Source: Planktothrix sp. PCC 11201
Lineage (GTDB): Bacteria; Cyanobacteriota; Cyanobacteriia; Cyanobacteriales; Microcoleaceae
Reading direction: 5' to 3'
Assembly: GCF_900009135.1 (NCBI RefSeq)
Contig: NZ_LT797701.1
Coordinates: forward strand, 600,170-664,169
Length of the DNA: 64,000 bases
The notes under the pieces were generated by a model that searched no databases, had not been told where the DNA came from, and saw nothing but the letters and a program-made list of their open reading frames with translations. This document shows, one piece after another, positions 54,092-62,681 of this stretch. The position numbers and the translations under genes were made by a program. Positions within the stretch are counted from its first letter, which is position 1. Every line of letters starts with the position of its first letter.

Positions 54092-55522
54092 ATGTCTTTT
54101 AATCAAGCCGATAGAAATATCATTCGCGGCGGCCCAGGAAGTAGCAGTCAGCTTAATTATGATATTTACGCTGAATTACTGTGTGATATGGCGATCAAGG
54201 CTACACAACCACTTGACCAACAAAATCAAAATTCACATCATAAAGAAGGCGCTTTTACCATTGGTATTTTTGGTTCTTGGGGGAGCGGAAAAACCAGCCT
54301 TATGGCGCGGATGAAAGGGGATTTTGAAAAATTAGCAACTCAGAACCAAAAATATAAAACCGTTTGGTTTAATGCTTGGAAATATGACGATAAACTGGAT
54401 ATTAAAAATGCTCTGATCCAGACCATTCTTAGTCAAATATGTGAAGACAAAACTATTGCTTTAGAAGATCGTAAAAATATTAGAAAAGCGGCTTTAACCT
54501 ATTCAGTTTGCGCTATTAAATTAGCGGGAATTTTAGCAAGAGGATATGTTAATGCTCAAACAGCAGGTTTTATTAATACACAAGCCATAGCTAAACAATT
54601 TGAAATGGTAGTTAATCCTGATGAAAACCCTCACCTCATTAATCCTTATCAATTTATCAATAACTTTGAAAATGTCTTTAAAAATGCAGTGCAAAGTTAT
54701 GTGGGTAACGATGGTCGATTGATGATATTTATTGATGATTTGGATCGTTGCTTACCAGAAAATGCTTTATCTGTCCTAGAATGCTTGAAATTACATTTAG
54801 ATCAGTCTAACTGTATTTTTGTCATTGGAATTGATAAAAGAATTATTGAGCAAGCGGTGGGACAAAGATATCCTAAAGAGCTTGGTATTACTGGTAGAGA
54901 ATATATAGAAAAAATCATCAATCTTAACTTTTTTCTCTCTGATAAAGATCAAGAGGAAGTTAAAAAGAGACTGCTTCAAGGTGATTTAACTTTCGAGTAT
55001 AATAATGCTGATCAAATATGGGGAATGGTTGCTAAAGCTACTAATTCAAATATCCGTAAAATGCAGCAATTTATTACAGCTTTTTACATGATTCAAGAGA
55101 TTGTGAAAAAACACAACTCTACCCTTGCCAATAAGCTGGAGGAAAAACGATTAACCACCGAGGAGAAAAGCATAATTGAAAAGACAAAAATAGACTGGAA
55201 TACAGATAACAAGTATAAATTTTGCAAAATAATTTTACTCCAGTTAAATTTTCCTGAGTTTTATGATCGTTTAGCTAACAATCATAAACTTATGGATCAA
55301 ATATACACGGCTTGGAAAAGTAAAGGTGGAACAGATAATGACATAGATAATGGCATAGATAATTTAATCAAGTTTAAGGATGAATATCCAATATTTGCAC
55401 AATTCTTAGAAGATCGAAATTTAATAGACTTTATAGTTACCTACTATAAGGATGGCAAAATCAAAAATAGTGATGACTGGAAAGTGATTCAAAAACTATC
55501 TCAATCTGTAACTTATATGTAA
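54092..55522 (+). CDS. KAP-family P-loop NTPase
   Basis: The 476-residue protein is a KAP NTPase. Walker A is GIFGSWGSGKTSL (residues 58-70), then the family motif TVWFNAWKYDDKLD, Walker B MIFIDDLDRC near residue 212 and FVIGIDKRII after it. The C-terminal half is helical. KAP proteins often insert membrane helices into the ATPase domain; I see no strong membrane segment here, only a mildly hydrophobic stretch near residues 145-165. Bacterial members include the phage-exclusion protein PifA. The function of this one is unknown; its neighbours are an adenylate kinase homologue and two CBS proteins. Confidence 0.88.
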   Translation: MSFNQADRNIIRGGPGSSSQLNYDIYAELLCDMAIKATQPLDQQNQNSHHKEGAFTIGIFGSWGSGKTSLMARMKGDFEKLATQNQKYKTVWFNAWKYDDKLDIKNALIQTILSQICEDKTIALEDRKNIRKAALTYSVCAIKLAGILARGYVNAQTAGFINTQAIAKQFEMVVNPDENPHLINPYQFINNFENVFKNAVQSYVGNDGRLMIFIDDLDRCLPENALSVLECLKLHLDQSNCIFVIGIDKRIIEQAVGQRYPKELGITGREYIEKIINLNFFLSDKDQEEVKKRLLQGDLTFEYNNADQIWGMVAKATNSNIRKMQQFITAFYMIQEIVKKHNSTLANKLEEKRLTTEEKSIIEKTKIDWNTDNKYKFCKIILLQLNFPEFYDRLANNHKLMDQIYTAWKSKGGTDNDIDNGIDNLIKFKDEYPIFAQFLEDRNLIDFIVTYYKDGKIKNSDDWKVIQKLSQSVTYM

Positions 55523-55671
55523 TATTTGAACAATTTAAGTCAATTTTTGGCCAAGTTGTTATTTGGGTTGATGATTTTTTATCAGAAACACAAACAGAAA
55601 ATTCTAACCTAGAAAACAAAAGTAAGTCGGAGTCTCAAACTATCGAATCAACTCTTGAAATCAATGTCAAT

Positions 55672-56604
55672 ATGGAAAATAGCGATGCAGTCAGTTTAGA
55701 AGATACGAAAGTCATAACTCATGATTTTTGTATCTTGAAAGACACAGATACAGTAGCAGAAGCATTAGCTCTAGTTACTGTGCAAAATGCAAGTGAAATT
55801 GTCATTGTCGATGAGGATAAAAAATTTGCGGGTATCCTAACTGACTTATCAATTTTACAATCATTACCACCGCCAGTTTTAGATGTACCTGTTAAGTTTA
55901 GAATTAAAAACCCTAAATTTCGCAAACAATTAAATGAGGAATTAGTTAATAGTTTAAAAAAGCCGATAAAAGAGGTATTTGAACTAGAAAAAATTAAGCC
56001 TTATACATCTAAAAATCAGAGGTTAATTTATGCGATGGATAAATTGGTCGAATCCTATAAATCAACTTCAGCAATCAGAGTTTTACCTATTATCAATGAG
56101 GACGAAACAGTTTATGGCGTAGCTTCTCCCGAAACCATCTTAAGTCACATTAAATCTAATCAAAAATTTTGTCAATTGAAAGCCGAACGCTTTTTAGCGT
56201 TACCGGAAGAGAGTGGTATGGAACAACCATATACTCTATTACCATCAGATACCCTAGCTCAAGCTCGATTTGCGATGAAATATTTGCCGATAGACTATAT
56301 AACTATCTGCGATAAAGATGGCAATTTGCTAGGAATAGTTGATAAAAAGCAGGTGACGAAACTGACTCATCCGATGTATTTTAGTTTAATGGGTATATCA
56401 TTATTGAAAATAATGAAACCTTTAACTAAATTATGTTTGGTCGATAAAAGTCAACCGTTGCAAGAGTGTATTAATGCTTGCTTAAATTTGGCATTTAAGG
56501 AAGTAGTTATTATTGAACAATTGGCAGAAAAATTTTACCCAAAAATGGTAGTAACGCCAATTGAGATTTTACAATTACGCTTACAAGTTTACCGTCAAAG
56601 TTAA
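55672..56604 (+). CDS. multi-CBS-domain protein, N-terminus uncertain
   Basis: The 310-residue protein has CBS-like units at about residues 10-60 (TVAEALALVTVQNASEIVIV; FAGILTDLSIL), 95-150 (VLPIINEDETVYGVASPE), 190-235 (LAQARFAMKYLPIDY; NLLGIVDKKQV) and 255-305. Such domains bind adenine nucleotides. No catalytic domain is attached. The reading frame is open well upstream of the ATG at 55672, with coding-like sequence back to the end of the KAP gene (FEQFKSIFGQVV, VDDFLSETQTENSN) but no in-frame standard start. A second frame from a TTG at 55526 (NNLSQFLAKLLFG) hints at a frameshift. The real N-terminus may be about 50 residues longer. Confidence 0.75.
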   Translation: MENSDAVSLEDTKVITHDFCILKDTDTVAEALALVTVQNASEIVIVDEDKKFAGILTDLSILQSLPPPVLDVPVKFRIKNPKFRKQLNEELVNSLKKPIKEVFELEKIKPYTSKNQRLIYAMDKLVESYKSTSAIRVLPIINEDETVYGVASPETILSHIKSNQKFCQLKAERFLALPEESGMEQPYTLLPSDTLAQARFAMKYLPIDYITICDKDGNLLGIVDKKQVTKLTHPMYFSLMGISLLKIMKPLTKLCLVDKSQPLQECINACLNLAFKEVVIIEQLAEKFYPKMVVTPIEILQLRLQVYRQS

Positions 56605-56626
56605 ACAATAATGGAGGATTTTAATC

Positions 56627-57688
56627 ATGTCTATTAATAATATGAACTCACTTATTAGTCAGGTTTTTCCTAGACTTTCACAGAATAGACCATTATACTG
56701 GTTAAAGCCAACTGACAAAGTGGCCAAGTTAGATGCTATGATGGATATACGGAATATCAGACACGTCCCCATTATTGAGCCTATTGATCAAAGCGTTCAA
56801 CCAAGAGGAGAGTTATTAACTGTTATTAACAAAACAGATTTAGTAAAAATTTTCACTCCTCCTAATGAACTATATCCGCCCCAATTTCCTCTTACACCTC
56901 AAGAAAAATTGGCAGTAGCAAGCTTTAGTAAAGATATTAGTGCAAAACGTATTAATCAAATTCCAGAGTTTGTACAACTTATGACGATACCTGTTAAAAC
57001 TCTTTCTCTTGGCAATAGTACAGTTGGTAATGTATTTGACGCTTTAATCAATCCTGTAAAACCCGAAGGACAAAATTTTACTCGACGATATCGGACTCTA
57101 TGTGTATATGGGCACAATCAGCTTATTGTAGGAACAATATCTTACACGGATGTATTGCGTGAAATCAACGATCCAGCTCCAAGTCGTACACAGTTCTTAA
57201 TGGAAACTATAGATCAAAATAGCCTATTTAAGAAAAGAGCGGATCTTATCGTATTAACTGAGGATGAAGATTTGCTCCAAGCCCGAAAGATTTTGAACGA
57301 CAATGACTTCACTCATATTCCTATCACAACACCAGATGGTAGATTTGTGACAGGAATAGTTGATGATGTGATTGTTAATACTTTCTTACACGATAAAATT
57401 TTTGATCTATACTCAGAATTGCCGTTGAAACATATTATGCTTCCGCTAAATAAGAGGAATAGTGTAAGTCCTGGGACTGTGACATCTAGGGTGATTGAAA
57501 CATTTGTTCCACCTAATTCCAAGGATAGACCTACGGCTCTTGTAGTTTGCACAGAAGACCCTAATGGTGGGAATTTTACCTTAGACGGAATAATCAGCTA
57601 TACTGATATCTTCCGAGGCTTTCAAAACTGGGCAAATCCACACAAATCCCCAACTCCTAAACCAGAAAATAAAGTGCAAGATAATTGA
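56627..57688 (+). CDS. four-CBS-domain protein
   Basis: The 353-residue protein has four CBS units: residues about 20-80 (AKLDAMMDIRNIRHVPIIEP; LTVINKTDLVKIF), 125-185 (GNVFDALINP; LIVGTISYTDVLREI), 205-255 (LLQARKILNDNDFTHIPI; FVTGIVDDVIV) and 270-340 (VTSRVIETFV; DGIISYTDIFRGF). It follows the first CBS gene by 22 bases with GGAGG before the ATG, so it is in the same operon. The two proteins could form a heteromer that senses AMP/ATP and acts on the KAP NTPase or the kinase (inference). Confidence 0.8.
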   Translation: MSINNMNSLISQVFPRLSQNRPLYWLKPTDKVAKLDAMMDIRNIRHVPIIEPIDQSVQPRGELLTVINKTDLVKIFTPPNELYPPQFPLTPQEKLAVASFSKDISAKRINQIPEFVQLMTIPVKTLSLGNSTVGNVFDALINPVKPEGQNFTRRYRTLCVYGHNQLIVGTISYTDVLREINDPAPSRTQFLMETIDQNSLFKKRADLIVLTEDEDLLQARKILNDNDFTHIPITTPDGRFVTGIVDDVIVNTFLHDKIFDLYSELPLKHIMLPLNKRNSVSPGTVTSRVIETFVPPNSKDRPTALVVCTEDPNGGNFTLDGIISYTDIFRGFQNWANPHKSPTPKPENKVQDN

Positions 57689-57754
57689 CGCAAACCAACT
57701 CAAAAAATGCTTCCTAAATGATAGAATTAACTTGAGACAATACTGGTGAATTTT

Positions 57755-57808
57755 GATTAAAATTAGTCCGCGTAGGCGGACTTTGTTTGTGTAGCTGCGA
57801 TTTTAATC
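57755..57808. repeat. palindromic cyanobacterial repeat (AGTCCGC-GTAG-GCGGACT)
   Basis: A tight hairpin, AGTCCGC/GCGGACT, is at 57765-57782, followed by TTTGTTTGTGTAG. Outer arms GATTAAAAT (57755-57763) and ATTTTAATC (57800-57808) enclose it. This repeat is common in filamentous cyanobacteria. Between converging operons it probably terminates transcription both ways. Confidence 0.82.
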
Positions 57809-57831
57809 GCTAGAAATTGGTACTGCTACTG

Positions 57832-58098
57832 CTACAATTGAGCGCGAACCGTAAAGCAATAATCTCCACCCGGTTCTAATTGATAATCATACTTTTCTAA
57901 AAACCGTCCTAGGGGTTCTTGAATTAAAGCTCGTCCTTGGGATGGTTGAATCGTGAGTTTTTTGGTATGTCGAAATCGCCACTGAAATCGCCACTCATAA
58001 TCCCCAGCACTCACCTCCCCTTCGAGTAGACCCTGGTGCCAAGATTGTCGCGTAATTCGCACATACGCTGTTGTTTCAGGTAAACTTTTAGAACTCAC
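57832..58098 (-). CDS. DUF3146 family protein
   Basis: The 88-residue protein is a DUF3146 member: AYVRITRQSWHQGLLEGEVS, YEWRFQWRFR, GRALIQEPLGRFLEKYDYQL and EPGGDYCFTV. The family is cyanobacterial, beta-rich and uncharacterised. Its start overlaps the pth stop by 4 bases (58095-58098), indicating translational coupling with peptidyl-tRNA hydrolase. Confidence 0.9.
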   Translation of the reverse strand: MSSKSLPETTAYVRITRQSWHQGLLEGEVSAGDYEWRFQWRFRHTKKLTIQPSQGRALIQEPLGRFLEKYDYQLEPGGDYCFTVRAQL

Positions 58099-58745
58099 TC
58101 TGGGTTATCAACAAGACTGCGATTATTATATAAACTCATGGCTTTTTCCACACCTTGATGCAAACTTAAATCGATCGCTTCTCCCACCCATTTTAGAACT
58201 TGTTCCATGATTTGCATTTCCGTTGCAGAAAATTTTCCCAACACATAGGAAACCGTTTCCCGTTCCATTGTTCCAGATATTGACTTAGGTTTACCAATGC
58301 CAATTCGCAACCGAGGAAAATTTTGGGTTCCTAAATGGGAAATCGTAGATTTCATCCCATTATGACCTCCTGCGGAACCGGACAACCGCAGTCGTAACCG
58401 TCCTAGGGGTAAATCCATATCATCATAAATCACTAATACCGATGTCGGAGGAAGTTTATACCAATCAACGACAGCCCGAATTGCCTGTCCCGACAAATTC
58501 ATATAGGTCAGAGGCTTTAATAATCTAATTTTTTCGCCAGAAGATGTTACCCCTTCCCCAAATTTACCTTTAAATTTGCGATTTTCTGAAACGGGAATTC
58601 GCCAAGCCTTGGCTAAAGCATCTATCGCCTCAAAACCAATATTATGTCGGGTTTGTTCATATTTGTTCTCAGGATTTCCTAAACCCACAATTAATTGAGG
58701 CACAATTAATGTTTTAGCAGGTGTAACCTCCGTAATCATAATCAT
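58095..58745 (-). CDS. pth: peptidyl-tRNA hydrolase
   Basis: Pth cleaves peptidyl-tRNAs released by stalled ribosomes. The 216-residue protein shows LIVGLGNPENKYEQTRHNIGF (split as LIVGLGNPENKY and TRHNIGF), with the catalytic His in RHNIGF, the Asp in YDDMDLPLGRLRLR, KPLTYMNLSG and SAGGHNGMKSTI. The start is an ATG at 58745, with a second ATG two codons later. The length is slightly above average because of about 18 extra N-terminal residues. Gene order tatA-pth-DUF3146 on one strand suggests one transcript. Confidence 0.95.
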   Translation of the reverse strand: MIMITEVTPAKTLIVPQLIVGLGNPENKYEQTRHNIGFEAIDALAKAWRIPVSENRKFKGKFGEGVTSSGEKIRLLKPLTYMNLSGQAIRAVVDWYKLPPTSVLVIYDDMDLPLGRLRLRLSGSAGGHNGMKSTISHLGTQNFPRLRIGIGKPKSISGTMERETVSYVLGKFSATEMQIMEQVLKWVGEAIDLSLHQGVEKAMSLYNNRSLVDNPE

Positions 58746-58788
58746 TAATATAACTAAATAACGTTAATTTCTCTATGTTACCCATTAA

Positions 58789-59052
58789 TTAATCAAGGGT
58801 ATTTTTGATGGAATTTTCTTGAGAAGTGGATGCGACAGTTGAGTTATTTTCTGGTTTAATTTTAGCCGTTTCTTCTAACTTTTGAGCCTCTTTTTTAAAT
58901 TCATCTTCAAACTCTTTAGAAGCCTGTTGAAACCCTTTTAGGGCTTTGCCTAAACTACTGCCAATTTCCGGTAGTTTTTTCGGGCCAAAAATCAACAGTG
59001 CCAGTACCAAAATTACTGCCATCTCGGGTAAACCAATGCCAAATATATTCAC
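58789..59052 (-). CDS. tatA: twin-arginine translocase TatA/TatE subunit
   Basis: TatA forms the protein-conducting part of the Tat pathway, which moves folded proteins across the plasma or thylakoid membrane. The 87-residue protein has one membrane helix, LPEMAVILVLALLIFGPKKLP, followed by the amphipathic helix IGSSLGKALKGFQQASKEFE and a charged tail. The FGPKKLP hinge is diagnostic. The start is GTG at 59052. Cyanobacteria usually have one TatA-type protein plus TatB and TatC; I cannot rule out TatE naming. Confidence 0.9.
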   Translation of the reverse strand: MNIFGIGLPEMAVILVLALLIFGPKKLPEIGSSLGKALKGFQQASKEFEDEFKKEAQKLEETAKIKPENNSTVASTSQENSIKNTLD

Positions 59053-59108
59053 TAAAATAGTCTCCTAAATTACAAAAAAATAATCGATAGTTGTTACCAA
59101 TAGAAAAC

Positions 59109-59218
59109 CGTGAACTGTGATTTTTAACTTTCCAGAAGTAGAAATCTAGGACTTGAGTTAAGTATTTTTAGTTATTATACTTAAAACTCATTGCCTAAAT
59201 TACTCCTCACAGTTCACG
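59109..59218. repeat. inverted repeat and hairpin downstream of psbH
   Basis: CGTGAACTGTGA at 59109-59120 is repeated inverted at 59207-59218. Between them, GAGTTAAGTAT (59155-59165) pairs with ATACTTAAAACTC (59177-59189) with a two-base bulge. The hairpin is downstream of psbH on the minus strand and may end its transcript. Confidence 0.65.
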
Positions 59219-59240
59219 ATTAACTGGATTTTAAACTTGA

Positions 59241-59444
59241 TTAGCGGGTTAAATTAGCCCAGTTCACATCCACATTTTCGAGTAGCAGTGAGGAATTATA
59301 AATCTGTAAAATAATTAACAGAAACACGAAAAACAGACCCATAAACACTGCCATTAAAGAGGTAGTTCCCCAACCTGGAGAAACTTTACCATACTCGGAA
59401 TTTAAAGGTCTTAGTAAATCTCCTAACCAAGTCCGTTGTGCCAT
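59241..59444 (-). CDS. psbH: photosystem II protein PsbH
   Basis: PsbH is a one-helix subunit of photosystem II, involved in its assembly and in quinone-site function in the thylakoid. The 67-residue sequence is typical: [20 protein letters not shown], then [20 protein letters not shown] as the membrane helix, then [17 protein letters not shown]. Cyanobacterial PsbH lacks the phosphorylated N-terminal extension of plants, as here. It is divergent from psbN, the usual arrangement. Confidence 0.97.
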   Translation of the reverse strand: MAQRTWLGDLLRPLNSEYGKVSPGWGTTSLMAVFMGLFFVFLLIILQIYNSSLLLENVDVNWANLTR

Positions 59445-59675
59445 AGTTCACCTAAATTTTTTACGTCAACAAAATTTTTTCTGGATTTTGGACACTCTCA
59501 CCGCTTCAAGCCAGGGAAGAGATGGGAGGCTTAGGCTAATGTTACCCGATTTAGGTGTCCCCATCTCGGGTTAAACATAATATCCTGGCTCCAGTACCCA
59601 AACAATTGTTAAATTGTCTTAAGTTTTCTGAGTATTTTATTATAGAAGCATACGAATAACAAGGGACTAATCATC

Positions 59676-59807
59676 ATGGAACCCGCATTAACTCTGAGTA
59701 TTTCTATCGCTGTGGTTGTGATCGCCCTGACGGGATATGCAATTTACACCGCTTTCGGCCCCGCTTCTACCGACCTGCGCGACCCCTTTGAAGAACACGA
59801 GGACTAA
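59676..59807 (+). CDS. psbN: photosystem II assembly protein PsbN
   Basis: The 43-residue product begins [20 protein letters not shown] and ends [17 protein letters not shown]. PsbN is a one-helix thylakoid protein needed for photosystem II repair and assembly, rather than a subunit. Its opposite orientation to psbH is conserved from cyanobacteria to plastids. The start ATG at 59676 has AGGGAC upstream. Confidence 0.96.
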   Translation: MEPALTLSISIAVVVIALTGYAIYTAFGPASTDLRDPFEEHED

Positions 59808-60040
59808 ATGGGCTAGGAAACCTCGCCTTGGCATAATATACCTGTGATACAGATATAAACAGCAACTATATGGGCGAGAAGACCTCGCCCCTACCAGCAA
59901 TCGGTAACGAGGTTGTAATCTTTTATCGTAGGGGTGGCGTCCCTCCAAACCCAACAGTTGAGAATGGGGGAGGGGAATTGAGGATTTTAATAGCGCGTCT
60001 GGGGTAGAATAGAAAGTTTGGCAAAATAAACACAACCATT

Positions 60041-61141
60041 ATGGGCAACACATTTGGGCATTTATTTCGGATCACGACCTTTGGAGAATCCCACGGTGGG
60101 GCGGTGGGAGTTGTGATCGATGGTTGCCCTCCCCGATTAAAACTTGATATTACAGACATTCAGGCGGAACTGGATCGACGTCGCCCCGGACAAAGCAAGA
60201 TTACCACTCCTCGCAAAGAAACCGATACCTGCGATATCCTCAGCGGCGTGTTTGAGGGGCGAACCTTGGGAACCCCGATTATGATTATGGTACGAAACCA
60301 GGATACTCGCCCCCAAGATTACAGTGATATGGCGGTAAAATATCGCCCTTCCCATGCCGATGCCACCTATGATGCGAAATATGGGATTAGAAATTGGCAA
60401 GGAGGGGGACGATCCTCAGCCCGGGAAACCATTGGACGGGTGGCTGCCGGGGCGATCGCTAAACAAATTCTCAAACAATATGCCGGGGTAGAAATTATTG
60501 GTTATGTGAAACGGATTCAAGATATCGAAGGAGTGATTGATCCCAATACCGTTACCCTAGATCAAGTAGAAAGTAATATTGTCCGTTGTCCCGATGGCAA
60601 TTGTGCCGAAACCATGATAGAACGGATTGAACAGGTTCGAGATCAGGGGGACTCCATTGGTGGGGTGGTGGAATGTGTGGCTCGAAATGTTCCTTTAGGA
60701 CTTGGATCTCCAGTATTTGATAAACTAGAAGCAGATCTAGCGAAAGGGGTAATGTCCTTACCCGCGAGTAAAGGATTTGAAATTGGCTCTGGCTTTGCTG
60801 GCACTCTGCTCACAGGCAGTCAACATAATGATGAATTTTATATTGATCCTGTGGGTGGCGTCCGAACCGTAACCAATCGATCGGGTGGAATTCAGGGTGG
60901 CATTTCCAATGGAGAAAATATTATTATCCGAGTAGCATTTAAGCCAACTGCTACAATTCGGAAGGAGCAACGCACCGTCACCCAGGAGGGAGAGGAAACG
61001 TTGTTATCGGCGAAAGGACGGCATGACCCCTGTGTTTTACCTCGGGCTGTGCCAATGGTGGAAGCAATGGTTGCCCTTGTATTGTGCGATCATTTGCTGC
61101 GTCATCATGGTCAGTGTGGAACTTTGAAGCCTGAAGAATAA
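60041..61141 (+). CDS. aroC: chorismate synthase
   Basis: AroC makes chorismate, the last step of the shikimate pathway, with reduced FMN. The 366-residue product has the signatures [20 protein letters not shown] (split as [12 protein letters not shown]), [52 protein letters not shown] and [17 protein letters not shown]. All are as expected and the length is normal. The MBL hydrolase gene starts one base after its stop codon. A GTAGGGG repeat and a GGCGAG hairpin lie in the 230 bases before it. Confidence 0.97.
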   Translation: MGNTFGHLFRITTFGESHGGAVGVVIDGCPPRLKLDITDIQAELDRRRPGQSKITTPRKETDTCDILSGVFEGRTLGTPIMIMVRNQDTRPQDYSDMAVKYRPSHADATYDAKYGIRNWQGGGRSSARETIGRVAAGAIAKQILKQYAGVEIIGYVKRIQDIEGVIDPNTVTLDQVESNIVRCPDGNCAETMIERIEQVRDQGDSIGGVVECVARNVPLGLGSPVFDKLEADLAKGVMSLPASKGFEIGSGFAGTLLTGSQHNDEFYIDPVGGVRTVTNRSGGIQGGISNGENIIIRVAFKPTATIRKEQRTVTQEGEETLLSAKGRHDPCVLPRAVPMVEAMVALVLCDHLLRHHGQCGTLKPEE

Positions 61142-61142
61142 A

Positions 61143-62054
61143 ATGGAAACCAGCCTATCGTCTGTGGGGGCTAACCCTCAGAAGCTCTCTAATTTATCTG
61201 CTCCCGACTCTAAACCCGAGGATTTTGTGATCCAGTTCTGGGGGGTTAGGGGCAGTATTCCCACCCCTGGAAAAGAGACGATTCGTTATGGGGGCAATAC
61301 CTCCTGTTTGGAAATGCGAGTGGCTGGTAAACGCTTGATTTTTGATGGCGGAACTGGCCTGCGACTCCTAGGAGATGATTTACTCAAAGAAGCCCCGGTG
61401 GAGGCGTATATGTTCTTTACGCACTACCACTGGGATCATATTCAAGGATTTCCCCTGTTTACCCCGGCTTTTATGCGGGGCAATTGCTTTCATATCTATG
61501 GGGCAATTCCGCCGGATGGGGAGTCGATGAAACAACATTTTATTGACCGGATTTTGCATCCTAATTCTCCAGTTCCCCTGACGGGACTGCAAGGTGACTT
61601 GAGATTCTATACACTTAAGCCCGGAGACTCGATGATGTTGGATGATATTCTGATTGAAACCGGACAACTGAACCATCCGAATACGGCTATGGGATATCGG
61701 GTGACTTGGAAGGGACGCACGGCGGTTTATTGCTCCGATACCGAACATCTCCCCGATGGCTTAGATGAGAATGTCTTAAATCTGTCTCAAAATGCCGATA
61801 TTTTGATCTACGATGCTATGTATAGCGATGAGGAGTATCATAATCCTAAATCTCCGAAAATCGGTTGGGGACATTCCACTTGGCAAGAAGCCGTAAAGAT
61901 GGCTAAAGCCGCAGGAGTCAAGCGAGTGGTGATTTTTCACCATGACCCTAGCCATAGCGATGACTTTTTGGATCAGATAGAAAAGGAAGTCCAGGCCATA
62001 TCTCCCCAAGCAATTATGGCACGGGAAGGGTTAGTGGTTCCCGTGGGATTTTAG
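61143..62054 (+). CDS. MBL-fold metallo-hydrolase
   Basis: The 303-residue protein has the metallo-beta-lactamase fold: HYHWDHIQGFPLF gives the HxHxDH metal site, with GQLNHPNTAMGYRV, YCSDTEHLPDG (metal Asp) and VVIFHHDPSHSDD supplying further ligands. The N-terminal FWGVRGSIPTPGKETIRYGGN is typical of the phosphodiesterase-like subgroup related to CpdA/PDE or tRNase Z-like proteins. The substrate is unknown. It is translationally linked to aroC. Confidence 0.88.
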   Translation: METSLSSVGANPQKLSNLSAPDSKPEDFVIQFWGVRGSIPTPGKETIRYGGNTSCLEMRVAGKRLIFDGGTGLRLLGDDLLKEAPVEAYMFFTHYHWDHIQGFPLFTPAFMRGNCFHIYGAIPPDGESMKQHFIDRILHPNSPVPLTGLQGDLRFYTLKPGDSMMLDDILIETGQLNHPNTAMGYRVTWKGRTAVYCSDTEHLPDGLDENVLNLSQNADILIYDAMYSDEEYHNPKSPKIGWGHSTWQEAVKMAKAAGVKRVVIFHHDPSHSDDFLDQIEKEVQAISPQAIMAREGLVVPVGF

Positions 62055-62102
62055 AGAATCGATTAAGTAAATTCCTGCCACCATTAGACGGTGCAAATTC
62101 AT

Positions 62103-62651
62103 ATGAAATCAGCACTAAAACCAATTATAGTTGCTTTGGTAATCGGGATATCAGTCCTGAGTTTTAGCTTAAATGCGATCGCAGTTAATTTTGACCAAAA
62201 AGAGGTAGATCAGGATCGATTTGTGGCGATCGCTGTGCCTCGCGCCTTTGGACATACTTTAGTCATTGTGGAACAGGTCTCGGATAGTCGCCCCTGTTGG
62301 AGTGAAAGCGGTAGTCAGCCCACGATTGTTGATCCGTTACTGCTGAATTTTGATTTTACTGGGATTTGTGGACGGGCTACCGATAGTAATGGTTATTCGG
62401 TGAGAATGGCTGGAACGGATTTGGTGCTGTCCCATGCTTTGAGTGTTCAAAGTACGCCTAGTGATATTTTGTTAGTTGCCCAGTCCCGGGCCGATGCCTA
62501 CGCGCCACCGATTATTATTGGTAGAACCTATGGATTTACCAGTGGTTTCGCTAAAATAATTTTAGAACCCGGTTGGCGTTTAACCAAACGAGTTTATCAG
62601 GGAAAAACTTTAGGTCATATTTATTTTACTAGCGATTCTTCTGCCTTTTAA
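62103..62651 (+). CDS. DUF3747 domain secreted protein
   Basis: The 182-residue protein has a signal peptide (MKSALKPIIVALVIGISVL, then SLNAIA before the mature VNFDQKEV) and a DUF3747 domain: FVAIAVPRAFGHTLVIVEQ, CWSESGSQPTIVDPLLLNFD, GICGRATDSNGYSVRMAG and EPGWRLTKRVYQGKTLGHIY. The family is cyanobacterial and uncharacterised; it is presumably periplasmic or cell-surface. The ATG at 62103 begins the signal peptide properly; a GTG at 62091 would add four residues. Confidence 0.87.
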   Translation: MKSALKPIIVALVIGISVLSFSLNAIAVNFDQKEVDQDRFVAIAVPRAFGHTLVIVEQVSDSRPCWSESGSQPTIVDPLLLNFDFTGICGRATDSNGYSVRMAGTDLVLSHALSVQSTPSDILLVAQSRADAYAPPIIIGRTYGFTSGFAKIILEPGWRLTKRVYQGKTLGHIYFTSDSSAF

Positions 62652-62681
62652 ATAAAGGTTGAAATGGAGTTATGCGATCGC

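Noticed and set aside
59203-59213. ACTCCTCACAG beside a hairpin, recalling the core of the cyanobacterial small RNA Yfr1 (ACTCCTCACAC)
   Set aside because: The last base differs, there is no second terminator-like hairpin after it, and the CACAG part is explained by the inverted repeat pairing with 59109-59120.
59688-60035. 115-codon minus-strand frame over psbN
   Set aside because: psbN on the plus strand is an unmistakable 43-residue gene; the antisense frame has no resemblance to any protein I know.
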